Of a stretch of 64,000 bases of DNA, positions 11,419 through 50,290 are shown in pieces (positions within the stretch are counted from its first letter, which is position 1; every line of letters begins with the position of its first letter). This stretch comes from Cristatella mucedo (Eukaryota; Bryozoa; Phylactolaemata; Cristatellidae): positions 2,613,501 to 2,677,500 of the forward strand of contig WPIO01000048.1 in assembly GCA_009760855.2 (NCBI GenBank), in the 5' to 3' direction. Made by a program: the position numbers and the translations under genes. The notes below the pieces were generated by a model. That model did not search any database. It saw only the letters and a list, made by a program, of their open reading frames with translations, and was not told where the DNA came from.

Positions 11419-14400
11419 AGGGACTCTTAAGGGCCGTCGCAATGCAGGAATGCCAGCACTCCGTCGTTCGCGCTGCTGAGCCCCGTTCGTACACGTTTGC
11501 TTTCTCGTCAATAATTTTCAACCGACTTCCAAAAGGCGAAGCTGCTATCGTGTCCCGAGTTGAAGGGGTAGCCTTGGCCTTGGCTATGGGACCCCAGCTG
11601 GCCTTATCATCTATACCACGTGCTCCGGGCTATGAACTCTTACTTGGATACGTGTTTGCATGCGCCATCAGCATATATCGTGCAATATCTGCATACGTGT
11701 ATATAGTCGTAGTCATTCATCATATATGTACATGGGCAGATTTAAAATGCGTATAAATGTGTCTACCTGCCCCCGGTAGTCAAATACACCTAGGCCCCCA
11801 GCAGCTCTGTTTAGTTCCCCTGTTGTTGTTGGTGCATGCGACATTGTTACAAAGAGGTTCGATCAAACGGCCGCTCGTCTTGCCCGAGCTCAGCGGTGTG
11901 GCGAGCGAGCTGCGGAGTGACCTGAGCAAGGTGGGGCTGGGCGGGAAATAGCCTGTGTCCCTACATCTCGGCTACAAATAAACCCGCCTCCTCAATATTA
12001 TATTGGTGAGTGAGCTTACATCAGACCTTGTCTAGAGGTTTTAGTGTTGTCCAGCAGCCAGGAGACGTTTGGGGCTGCCATCACTAGGGGCCTCCAGCTA
12101 CGCGAGCCTCCAGCCGCGTGAGGTCTTAGCGGCTTAGCGCCGTCTACCGCTTAGATCCATATCATTCAAAGAACAGTGCCGTCCGAGTTCGCTTGCGATA
12201 GACCAAGCATCGCTGATATTGAGCTGAGGACCTGATGTCCAATAATATTTGAATAGACGGTACTCATGAGATTATATTAACCCTGCCGCTCCGCCATTCA
12301 ACCAGGGCGCTCTACCTTACTCGCAAGCGACCAAGACCGCATATAGCTATAGGGGTCGACGGTTCAGTGGCGCTGGGCTACACCGATCTTGAATGGGCCA
12401 CTACGCCCATGGGTGCAACGGGAGCGTACGTAACATCTGAGCAAATAAAATTGAGACGAGGCTCCACTCTTGGGTGAGGAGGAACTAGGAGCTCTCCTCT
12501 TACCCGAATAGGAAGGCGATCGGCTGATCTTTGTTGTAAGAAGGACGGAAGCGGGGCCTCTGCCGCTGCATTCCATCGCTGACGTAAACAAGTTGGTGAG
12601 CAGCCTCTGCTATCGGCCTAGGTTTTGTCAGGCCAACAACGGGCGCAAACGTCGCCGACGAACGAGATTTAGCCAAAGTGAAACCACAGCACAACTCGCG
12701 TCGAAGATGCGAAAGCTGGCTCGCTCGGGCAGCTGCTTGCAGCAGGGCTCGATACAATACGCGATACGGCAGGTCGTAGACACGACAGCGAAGAATTGTC
12801 GCGTAAGCGAGTAGTTTGTGAGTGCATATGCGGGCGCGTGTGCCCGCCGAAGCCAGCGTCTCTTGACGGTTCCCGAAGTGAGGAAGACTCTGCTTCGTGT
12901 GCCTGGCCTCGCGGGCGCCAACGCTTGGTGCTGACTGAACGTCCGGCAGTCGAGCTGTGCTGCTCGAATCCACCCGTTGCCTGCTTCGCCTGTTATTGGG
13001 AGCGCAAGTCGAGCCAGCAGTCCTGCTGTCCTCGGATTCTGCCCGAGAACCTGGGCTCCCTGGGACGTGAGACGTTAGGAGCATCGGAAGTCTGGCCCCG
13101 GGAGTCTGGCCGCACGATCTACTTCCGAATCAGCTGAGGTTTGACGGCGGTACTACTCCGACTGTGCCCGATTTTGATGTTCTTATTTTACCCTTCCCCG
13201 TTGGCCGTTAAAGGTCCAACTCAGTTAAAGGTCCATCTCAACCAGTTGCAAGCCGTAAACGAGGCTAGTTGTGCCAGCGCCAGTCAGAAAAGGCTAGTCG
13301 AAATAGTCGTCGTCAAAGAGCGCTCGTGCCGGCAGCGACGTCTGCATGATTGCACATATACACCGATCGTTATTTTGCTGAATTCTCAGACGCACAGCTT
13401 CACGACGGCTCGGCTGATACGACCTGCACTGGAGCCTCCATCTCGTCGCTAAAAAAATTGAACTGGTTTCGCTTCATAAACCTTTCCGGCCAACTGTACG
13501 AGAAAAATAGCGTATCGGCAGCAGCTGACCTACCCTATCCAAGCTATTCAGTGAACCTCCTCGTTTTCTATCGGATAAGCAAACCTGCTGGAAAGACGAG
13601 GTGCTGCGCTCAGTGCTGAAGCTCGAAGGCCTGGCACCTCGGACAGACGCACGGTCGCGCTTAGGCTGCAGCACAGCGCTTGGATTTCCGATGCCAATTA
13701 CTTGTCCCTCGTCTCTCTAAGATGCGGCTGACAGCAGCAAGATTTAGAAACTGTGGCAGCCCTGATCAGTCCCCGGCCCGTTGTCCATGCCTCTCCTACG
13801 GAATGCGTAGATTTGCACCTCTGACAGTTGCATTGTCGCTGCCGCTGTTCATTTCGCATTGCAGCTTGGCACTAAGATATGTGAAATAAGTGGGTGTTTT
13901 CCGGCGACACGTCTGGTGTCGTGAGTGAGTATGCAGCACTTCCCGATCAGGCTAGGCATTGTATCCCAGCTCTTTCGACACAAGTCGTTTCGCTGCGCCT
14001 CTTAACTAACCTCAAATCTTTTGGCGACTGTTCAGTTTGTATGCTCCCAAAGCTGAGGAAAAAACCCACCTGTTCCGCACGGCATTTGCGCATTCTATGG
14101 ATCCAGCCACGGTGACGTAATCACAAACCAATAGACATGCTTCTTCTCCACCATGAATACGTCCTTTCCATCATAAGTGCCTAGAAAGGTTCAGTTACGG
14201 CACAGTAAAAATGTCATTAATCTTCATCTCGCTAAAAAGAAAATGGTGGCTAACTCGGAATAGCTCTGCTCCCCGAAGGTTAAAGGCTAAAAACATCGTC
14301 ATAGCCACTGAGGCCGTAAGCCCTGCACACCGAACGCCCAGAACCTCTTTAGACTCGTCTAGGGAGAATTTGTATCCCAAACGTACAATCGAGATAAACG

Positions 14401-15392
14401 TTTGTTTAATCCCACATATAAATGCTCACCTGCTGCCCGTTTCACCGTCGAAATAAGAAGTAAAGTTGCATCCTATGGAGAAACTCCTGTATAGCAACTG
14501 TTTTATGTGGAAAACTTGGATTGATACATGTTTACTATTGTTATTAAGCAATACACTCACCTTATCTCTTTCTCAGAAAACCAACTATTCTGACTATATA
14601 TCGTTTCACGACTTGGAAGAGTAAGACTGACTGTAAGTAATGCTGGATGCAAGCTCGAGTGCAACTTCCGTAGAGCGCTCGTGCTGCGAGTGTTTCTATT
14701 ATCCGCTCTTGCACAACCTATCGCCTAATAAACAGTACTAATGCAAACTTTCAGGGAACAGTGCATCCAGGGGACGGCCTACGTATCTGCCGGTTATGGA
14801 TAACCGGAGCTGGGAATAAATCGCTGCAAAACAACTGCTGCATAATAAGTATGGTTGGGGGCCGACTGGTGCACCTGGCAGCACACCTGCAAACCGCTCG
14901 CAGCTCAAGTAGCTGCTGGCTTTTTTCAGCGGAAACATAAAGCAAAATAAATTGCCTGGATTTCGGCATTCCTTCCAGAGCCTCACTAAGTCGAGCCCAG
15001 ACTCCATGTGTAGCCATTTTTGAAACTGGTGTATGTGTGTTGGTAAGAGATCGTATCAGACTTTGTAAAACTCCCCGAAGAGTGTCTACTAGACGGTTCC
15101 TAAACCCTAAACCGAGCAGGCTAAAGATGACAAATGATGGCCAACTACAACTCGCTCCACAGACCCAGACCGAGTATCTCGTCTTGGTCTACACTAATCA
15201 CAGCCATTGCAATTGCTGCTCAATTTCTGCTGGGGCTCAATTTTAAATGGGGCTGTAAATGACAGTCTGCCGATCCAAACTGGTTCTCCACCGACTGGCA
15301 ACGCAATGCTTTCACCTAGCTTTCGGAATTAATTTTCGTAGTGTTAGTCTGGTACAGCCGTACTCACCACAATAGTTTCTCAATTCAGAATA
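11419..15392. other. Intergenic region, no gene recognised
   Basis: This lies between the SLCO 3' end and the PKA R1 3' end. A GC-richer part (about 12.5-13.7 kb) has overlapping open frames up to 194 codons on both strands. None shows a known motif, splice-phase logic or codon-use contrast, and several run opposite one another. No repeat with a second copy in the window was found here. Confidence 0.4.
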
Positions 15393-15554
15393 CAGTCGAC
15401 CCTTATAAGAATACGCTTGGGCCGGCAAATGGCCACTCTTGTAAGCCAAGTTTTCCCATATTCGGAGTGAGACTATAGTTAGAGTAAATCTGGGACGCTC
15501 TTCTTATAAGCAGAGTATTCCTACGTCGGATATTTGTATATGCGGAGTCTATTG
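15393..15554. mobile_element. Possible pogo/Tigger-like MITE
   Basis: The left end CAGTCGACCCTTATAAG follows a TA. The right end, read in complement, is CAATAGACTCCGCATATA. The two ends resemble each other imperfectly over about 20 bases, and the ~160 bp interior is A/T-rich without ORF. The TA target duplication is not intact on the right side. The assignment rests on end resemblance only. Confidence 0.3.
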
Positions 15555-16662
15555 GAATACCAGTAAATAGCGCTAAACCTTCGCGGCTGCAAGGATCGCT
15601 CGAACCCCACCACACCAGCTGGGACCAACAGCAATATATATTCGGCTGGTGTCAAGCATGGCGGTAGAGCTAGCACTCCAGGGATAAAACTGTATGCACT
15701 TGCGCCCCTTCCGCGATTACATTTAGCCCCGTCACAAGATCCTGCCTAGACGTTAGTCTACGGCTGTACAGTTGATCAGACGCGAATCATGAAAAGCTCA
15801 ATACCAGCAGTACAAACTTTGCGATAAGACCAAGATTGGCAGCATAGTATGCAACTCTGTAATGCTCGGCCGCAATCGACCGCAAAGTCGAGCCGGGCAC
15901 GCTCGGGCACACGAGCACACGCAATAAATCTTACTACCAGAGGTCCACAGAGAACAGCCGTGACTACTCGCAGAGCAGATGCTGCAACTTAAGCCAGCAG
16001 TTTACGACGGACAGAAAGGAAAAAAGAAACGCTGCTGCCGCAGCAGCAGCAGCCATGGGGCCGGTGACGCACTCAGCTGGCAGCCCAAGCTAATGGTGAC
16101 CTGTAAAAGCGATCTCGGAGTGAGCCGTACAGAGCGATTAGCACCCGCTGCTGCTGCTGCTGTTTCGCGCCAAGCAGCCATCAGCACGAGAGGCAGAGTT
16201 CAGTGTCCTGAACGACAACTGCTTCTCCTGGCATCCAACATTCCATCGGGCGACTCGGGGGTGAAACACGAGAAAACCGAGAGAAATCTAGGGCCACCAC
16301 ACGGTTACTAAAATAAGATGACTGAACCCGTGGTTCAGGATTGAAAAAAAACAGGCGAACAACACGAGCCGAGGTGAACTTTCCCGACACCTCGGCATCA
16401 CGTGCCAAGCCCTCCTCCTCCGCCGGGGCGGGCGCGGTTTCGATCCGTGGGAGCGGCTGGGCCAGGCAGCACGAGAGACGTCCGACGACGGATGCTACAC
16501 GTCAAGCGCTGACAGGGAAACCTGCATGTGTCGGGGGCGGCAAGAGGATGCACCGCTGCCGTCGGCCGGCAAGGGTGCCGTCGCCGCCAGCGACGGCTTC
16601 CTGAGCGCCGCCGTCAGCCCCGCAGCTGAGGGCCGCACGGGGCCGGGTCGCCACCGGCGCTG
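15555..16662. other. Flank and probable 3' UTR of PKA R1
   Basis: No gene recognised. It contains short CAG/CTG runs (about 16036-16052 and 16147-16162), which generate Ala/Gln frames. The part next to 16663 is presumably transcribed as the PKA R1 3' UTR, but its end cannot be placed. Confidence 0.4.
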
Positions 16663-44678
<28,016 letters not shown>

Positions 44679-44934
44679 GTTCGGACTCCCCAGATGTTTA
44701 TTTCCGGAGCAGCGAGGTCACCGCCGCCTGGCGGGCGGGGCACGGGGCCGTGGGGGCCATACCCGGATCCGCCGCCGCGCCCGGGGCGGGGGTTGTGACC
44801 GTTTTGAAAGTCTACCGCACGTTGCTCGTTTACCGGTCGTTGTGATGACAATTCACTGGTAACAGTGCGCTGCTGACGACTGGGGCCCTCATAACTTTCG
44901 CGACTCCATGCGTCAGCTGACAAGACTAGGGAAT

Positions 44935-45010
44935 CATTCGGTCATGCTTTCTGTACAGCATATGTAAAGTGCCAAGAAAGAGATTCAGCTCTCTCATTAT
45001 ATTAAGGAGA
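44935..45010 (+). mobile_element. LINE-type 3' tip, sense
   Basis: TCGGTCATGCTTTCTGTACAGC, then AAGTGCCAAGAAAGAGATTC and AGCTCTCTCATTATATTAAG match the LINE A terminus in sense. Confidence 0.6.
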
Positions 45011-45284
45011 TGGGTAGCCGGACCATAAAATAAAAATAAAACAGCTGAATGCGTTGACTGTAGACCGTTGGCGGCTACACAGCGGAAACCGTGGACGCGG
45101 GGATGGGGGGGCTGTTCGCCTATAGGTCGCTTCGCCTAGTTGCGGCGGTGGACCCAGCAACCTCTCTCGAATCCTTCGCGTGGATTCGGTTTGCAGGCAG
45201 ATAGCAATGACGTTTAGCTCAAAATAATATAATGACTTAACAGCGATTCTTCTTAAATCGACTACGCCTTAATTCCCTCGCTTA
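45011..45284. other. Intergenic, no feature recognised
   Basis: GC-rich stretch with a G8 run (about 45105). It could belong to the upstream promoter or 5' UTR of PKA R1, but nothing in it proves this. Confidence 0.3.
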
Positions 45285-45521
45285 ATAATAATAGTAATAA
45301 TAATAATAATAATCCATTTGATATAGCCCCTCAGCGAACTCAATCTCTTTCTAGGCGCTTTACATTTGCTGCAAAGGAAACACGATCGAATGGTGAGTGG
45401 TAGGTATCATGATTGGTAAACAACTTGAATAACATAGTTAGGGGTGACATGCACAGGGTCAGCATGCAAGTGTGGTTAGTGGCAGCATTCAGTGTCAGCA
45501 CGCATAAGCACATAAAGGACC
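45285..45521 (-). mobile_element. LINE family A 3' end, cut by a second LINE A
   Basis: (AAT)n, CCATTTGATATAGCCCCTCAG, the UTR to GCACATAAAGGACC, then a new (AAT)n begins. It is therefore interrupted by the next element. Confidence 0.75.
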
Positions 45522-46320
45522 AATAATAATAATAATAACAATAATTCACTTCATAAAGCGCCCTCAGAGAACTTTATGCCGAGCTGGTTTGGTCCACCGG
45601 TTAAGGTGCTCGCCCCGACCAAGGTCTGACTGAGGTCGTGGGCTCGAGCCTCGAAGCATATGTGAAGGCCTGAATAGAGAGTTCTCTTGGGGCGCTATAT
45701 AAATAAATTACATTTTAATTATATTTTATCTCTTTCTAGGCGCTTTACATTTGCTGCAAAGGGAAATGCGATTTAATAGTGAGTAATATCATGCTTGATA
45801 AACAAACATCAAGAATAACATGGTTAGGGGTGACATGAACAAGGTCAGCATGCAAATGTGGTTAGTGGCACCATGCACAGTGTCAGCACGCATAAGCACA
45901 TCAAGGACGAATCACAGGGATCCACTAAATGCTGTCCTAAATAGGTGTATTTTAAGTTCTTTTTAAATGTGATCAAGTCAGGGGATGTTCTGACGCATGT
46001 CGGGAGGGATTTCCAGGCTTTGGGAGCATACGAACTAAATGCACGGTCTCCAAAGGATTTGAGGTTTGTACGGGGTATTGGTAGACTTTTGGATTCCGAA
46101 AAGCGGGTGATACGATGCTTGGTCTGGTGGGGAGTAGATCTGAGAGATAGGCTGGAGCCACAGAATGAAGTGACCTACAAGTAAGCGACAAAACCTCGAA
46201 GTTGATGCGTTGCTTGAGTGGGAGCCAGTCCAGGTCGGCGAGAAGTGGTGTGATGTGGCAACTACGACGCTCACAACAGACAAGCCTAGCTGCAGAGCTA
46301 TCCACCAGCTGTAATCGCGT
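45522..46320 (-). mobile_element. LINE family A 3' end, contains a SINE
   Basis: A second (AAT)n and CACTTCATAAAGCGCCCTCAGAG, split at 45577-45716 by a SINE, then CTCTTTCTAGGCGC, the UTR blocks, GGTCTCCAAAGGATTTGAGG and GCGACAAAACCTCGAAG through the CACACCACTTCTC complement (coding LLADL-W block). The break after GCTGTAATCGCGTGC near 46320 is the 5' truncation. Confidence 0.8.
45577..45716 (+). repeat. SINE family 2, sense, nested in LINE A
   Basis: Complete looking: GCCGAGCTGGTTTGGTCC, CCGGTTAAGGTGCTCG (A box), GACTGAGGTCGTGGGCTCG (B box region), then GAATAGAGAGTTCTCTTGG and GGCGCTATATAAATAAATTA. A TTTAT-like duplication appears at both borders. This is the best copy in the window for defining the family. 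Confidence 0.85.
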
Positions 46321-46431
46321 GCTTCCTCTTTATTTTTTTTACTTGCCCCCAGGCTCTCGCTCCCGCTCCCTCTCTATCAATGACACTCATTCTCATCCTC
46401 CCAATCACTGACATTAATTAAATTTAATTTC

Positions 46432-46815
46432 AGTAAAATTCACCTCTCTTAAAAGTATTTTGCCGCACTCCAACGTTGGTCCGTCTGTACTGCGGCAGCT
46501 TGTACGCGCTACCTCCCGAGCTTGATGCAGCCGCAAAATCCAATTTCTGCTGATTTAATCTCCGTAAAATTCACCTCTCTTAAAAGTACTTTGCCGCACT
46601 CCAACGTTGGTCCGTCAGTACTGCGGCAGCTTGTACGTGGTACCTTGCAAGTTTTATGCAGCCGCAAAATCTGATTTCTGCTGATTTAATTTCCGTAAAA
46701 TTCTCCTCTCTTAAAAGGATTTTGTCGCACTTCGACGTTGGTCCGTCTGTACTGCGGCAGCTTGTACGCGCTACCTCCCGAACTTGATGCAGCCGCAAAA
46801 TCTGATTTCTGCTGT
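46432..46815. repeat. Tandem repeat, 131 bp unit, about 2.9 copies
   Basis: Marker CACCTCTCTTAAAAGTA occurs at 46441 and 46572 and as CTCCTCTCTTAAAAGGA at 46703, a strict 131 bp spacing. Each unit also has CAACGTTGGTCCGTC (or its variant), CTGCGGCAGCTTGTACG and GCAGCCGCAAAATC. The copies differ by about 5-10%. Confidence 0.95.
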
Positions 46816-46859
46816 GCGTACATTATGCACGTATGTACTTCACATCTCCTTTTTAATAT

Positions 46860-46965
46860 GTGACTTCGTAAAGCCTTGTGCAAATCAAAAGTGCCTAGAA
46901 AGAGATTGAGTTCTGTGAGGGCGCGATATCAAATCTAGATATAAAATGTTTTATTATTATTATAC
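46860..46965 (+). mobile_element. LINE family A 3' tip, sense, with (TTA)n
   Basis: AAAAGTGCCTAGAAAGAGATTGAGTTCTGTG and GGGCGCGATATCAAATC, then TTTTATTATTATTAT. Abuts the 131 bp repeat. Confidence 0.7.
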
Positions 46966-48750
46966 ACTCATAATGCTGTAGATTTTTCTCCAGCGAAATC
47001 ACAGTCAAAGTGGCTTTCAGTGCGAAATATGTACCCAACAGCCTTCACCGTGCTTGATAAAGAAAAAAGCGCTGAATCTAGACAGTTAAGTAATCTGCAG
47101 CATAGAAGTTGCAGTAAGGAATGGCGGAAAGAAATCCGAATGTTTTCGCCGGAAGTAAAGATAGCATTATTTCCCGATAATTGTGGAACTGCGCTACTCA
47201 TCCGTAAATAACTGGACACAATTTAGCCTAGGTCTGTCCCTAGCACCCTCGGAGAACTAAATCTTTTTTGTACGCACTTTCAATACGCAGCAAGATTGGG
47301 AAGAGCCATACCTGGATTTTTCAGCAGCAACCAATCATGGAAAGGTTAAAGATGGGTACGCCACTCAAACGGGTGGGTGTGGGGTGGAGGTCAACCTACA
47401 CCCAGTCACGCCGGTGTGCCAAAGAGGCAGCTTCGAATGACCTCCGCTTACAGCTGCGAAATCGTCGTTACATTTTTTTCGCGTATCAGCGGCGGCCTGG
47501 TTGCTAAAACTCTGCAAGCTCTTTTCGCACTTTCTCAGTTGCTTATTCCATCGATACCTCGCGACGGACGGCGTCGGTGTGCGCACGTCCCGAGCGCTTG
47601 TACACACACACATACCCACTTCACGTACCGCACATTTGCTTCGGTCCAGTCAATTAGCGGCCCGCCACTCTTCGGCTGCGAGAATGAATTAAAAAGACGA
47701 ACTTCATGCTGCCTCTGCCATTCCCATGCTACCAGCGTTACTACCGGCACCGGTAGCATTGAACAATTAGGCGCGAGTCTCTTTTCAGACAGCACTGCAA
47801 AACCGACCAACCGTGCCTAGTCGCTAATGTCGGTTGAAGTTATTGTTGTTATATTATTATTATTAAGTTCCAATATTGCAAATTCTATGAGAAATGTTCC
47901 GGTATAATTAGCATATACCCGTCTCTTGCTAGTGAATGGAGACGGCTCAAGTCTTCACTATTATGGCTACACATCCATCGAGCTTGGCCAAAATATGCGA
48001 AAGCCAACGAACGAATAAATTTCCGGAAAGATTGGCGGTAGACGATCCAGCGATAAAACCCGGTCCCTATTTTGGGCAGGGGCTAAACCGCGACAAACCG
48101 AGGCACGGCACAAGGTCAGGGCCTCAACTTTTTTAAATCAGCTCGAAGAGGTATTTCAGCCCACCAGAAATTGTATTTTAGCTCAGACTGATATTTTTAC
48201 TATTCAATAAATGCGTAGTTATACGCACGAAACTTTTTTGTGAACCGGAAGTTATGTTCCAAAGTCGCGAAAGCCTCTGTCTCAACCTTGTAAAAAAAAA
48301 AAAAGTTTGCTCGCCCATTCTGAGAGTTTAAACCCGCAGGTCTAAAGCTCGCCGATACTCTGATCCCTTTAAGCAGCGTAAAAAATACCTATCCAGTAAT
48401 ACCATAGCATACATCGTCCGCTTAAAGAAAGGGTAACCTTCCCTGGAAACCAATGCTGAACTAAAATGCGCGAGTTCCTCCCCCCTTTCGTGGCGACTTT
48501 TCTAGCACCGTCTGAGTAGGTTTTGCTCCACCATTGAAGAAAAAACTTGAGCGGGGGAGCCAAAGGCAAGCCTTCCGACGAACCATAGCAATCGCTCTCT
48601 TAAAGTACGGCGGCCTGTCTACGAAAGGATCGCAGCCACCCGGGAGCGGGCTATCTGGCTTCAACGTGGCCTCTAATGAGGCTCTCGCGGTGGCGAGCGA
48701 AGGGCGGCTAACTACCAGCTCCCTCCACTTCCGCCTTGCCAGAGCCGGGA
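46966..48750. other. Intergenic, no gene recognised
   Basis: Contains a LINE-type tip at 47228-47290 (CTAGCACCCTCGGAGAAC), a (TTA)n at about 47852-47866 and an A14 run (about 48292-48304). Frames up to 147 codons at 47.4-47.8 kb are open on both strands and lack known motifs. Confidence 0.4.
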
Positions 48751-48752
48751 TA

Positions 48753-49345
48753 CGGACATTTCACCCCCGAGCTTTCCCCGGACATTTCCCCTGGGGCAGG
48801 ACATACCCGCGGTATAGGTTTTAGCGTTTGGGGCTTAGGGTGAAGGGTTGAGCGTTGAGGGTTTGGCGTTTAGCGTTTAGCGTTTAGGATAAAGGGCTTA
48901 GGATTTAGGGTTTAGCGTTTAAGGTTTAGGGTTAAGGGTATAGGGTTTAGCGTTTAGTGTTTAGCGTTTAGCGTTTAGGGTTTAGCGCTTAGCGTTTACA
49001 GTGATTGTTTGCACCTTTATATTGCTCTTTTTTGTGATTGATCTGATTGGCCGACCATCATTTAGTAGCTCATTGAGCAAAACATCAAAGTACAGTATTT
49101 GTGGTTAGACTACTCAAATGGACTGTGTAGTGCAAGGCCAGCCAGTGAATATGTCATACGGAACTAACAAAACATACTGATTTGATTTTATTTCAATAGA
49201 GCGCGAACTTCATTTGACCATATATGTCTGTATATCTGTATATTTAGTTATACATTTATCAACATAGGGGGAAATGTCCTACCCCGGCGGGGAATGTCCG
49301 GGGGAAACGTCCTAGGGCCCACCAGGGGGAAATATCCTGGGGGGG
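48753..49345. repeat. Inverted GGACATTTCCCC blocks flanking a heptamer tract
   Basis: Left block 48753-48804 holds GGACATTTCACCCCC, GGACATTTCCCC and AGGACAT. Right block 49266-49345 holds the complement type: GGGGGAAATGTCC, GGGGAATGTCC, GGGGGAAACGTCC, GGGGGAAATATCC. The 25-26 base segments 48780-48804 and 49274-49299 are imperfect inverted copies of each other. About 470 bp lies between. The layout suggests a foldback or MITE-like non-autonomous element; no transposase is present. Confidence 0.6.
48818..48999 (+). repeat. Degenerate heptamer tract TTTAGCG / TTTAGGG
   Basis: About 25 units of 7 bases, mixing TTTAGCG and TTTAGGG with a few single-base variants and indels (TTAAGGG, TATAGGG). 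It resembles telomere-type repeat but with a 7-base unit; the usual animal telomere unit is TTAGGG. Confidence 0.9.
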
Positions 49346-49424
49346 GAATGGCCTACAACCCCAGAGACAACGAGGGCTCTAGCCTTCCTAGCCCGTCATT
49401 CCCTGGCCACGCCCGTGCCGCGCC

Positions 49425-49600
49425 TCAGCCGGTTTGGCCCAGTGGTTAAGGTGCTCACCTCGACCAAGGTCGAGGTGAATGTATTAGATGGCCGAGATCG
49501 TGGGCTCGAGCCTTGTGGCATGTGCGAAGCACCTAAATAGAGATAAATTTCTCTTAGAGCAATGTACAAATGACTTATATTTCACTATATTTTTTTCTTT
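49425..49600 (+). repeat. SINE family 2, sense, with an internal insertion
   Basis: CAGCCGGTTTGGCCCAGTGG, TTAAGGTGCTCACCTCG (A box), GAGATCGTGGGCTCGAGCC (B box), then AAATAGAGATAAATTTCTC and TTAGAGCAATGTACAAATG. Between A and B boxes about 25 extra bases (CGAGGTGAATGTATTAGATG) have been added, perhaps by local duplication of CGAGGT. Confidence 0.75.
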
Positions 49601-49839
49601 TCCCACCCACCCAGAGGCGGCACAGTCGATCGTACTTCAGCGGGGATACTGTCGTGCAGTCATCGGCGGCGCAGCTAAGATTTTGGCATTGGGGCTGGAA
49701 TTGAGACTGGAGAGACGCGAAGTGATGACTTTAATCCCTTCTCTTTGGAATCCGATCGAAAGAGCGCTCTTTAGCCCGCATCTGATTAATTGCCGCAGCG
49801 CATCGTAATTAGCGAAGAAATGCCTCGCTAAACCGGCTG

Positions 49840-50290
49840 AACGAATGTTCAATATCGTTTGCATATTTCAATACGCTGTCGTTCAAATGTTTCTACGAAA
49901 TAGTGCGCCATTTTGTATGCGCTTTCTCGTGCAAGAGAAGTGCAAAGGCATGGGTTACTACTTTAATCGACAGGGAATATACCGGAAATTGTCGACAGTG
50001 ATTTTTAATTTTGACTGCATGTTACAATGCATGTAGTTTTTTAAGTGTACTATAAAATTTTACGCCATTGCGCACGCTCGTTCTCATGCAACATCTGCAA
50101 CGGTCCGGGCCAATAACGCAATCCAATCTAACGAAAGAGACAGTCCACCAGTGTACGAGCTGTGTAAAGCTCAAATTAACTTCGATGGCACGTTACATTT
50201 CATAATCGCTCAAGTGTGACTCTTAAAACTTTGGCACATTGAACGAGCGCGTTCTCATGAAATGCCCTGCAATCGACAGCGATGGTCTGA
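49840..50290. repeat. Diverged tandem repeat of about 170 bp
   Basis: Three successive segments share the order: CAT(A)TTTCA-A-CGCT or GTTACA-T--CAT, then TTAAGTGT/CAAGTGT, then AAAA-TT-GCCATT/GCACATT, then a CGTTCTCATG-AA block (50077-50090 and 50247-50260). Spacing is about 165-171 bp. Identity is low, so this is an old satellite-like array. Confidence 0.5.

Noticed and set aside
12280-12330. tRNA-like D-arm sequence (GGTAGAGCGCCCTGG on the - strand)
   Set aside because: No matching acceptor or T arm within tRNA length.
12500-13137. 194-codon - strand frame and overlapping + frames
   Set aside because: GC-rich stretch open on both strands, no recognisable motif or splice structure; cannot be supported as a gene.
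47377-47820. 147-codon + frame opposite a 91-codon - frame
   Set aside because: No known domain, frames overlap in antisense, amino acid makeup is not distinctive.
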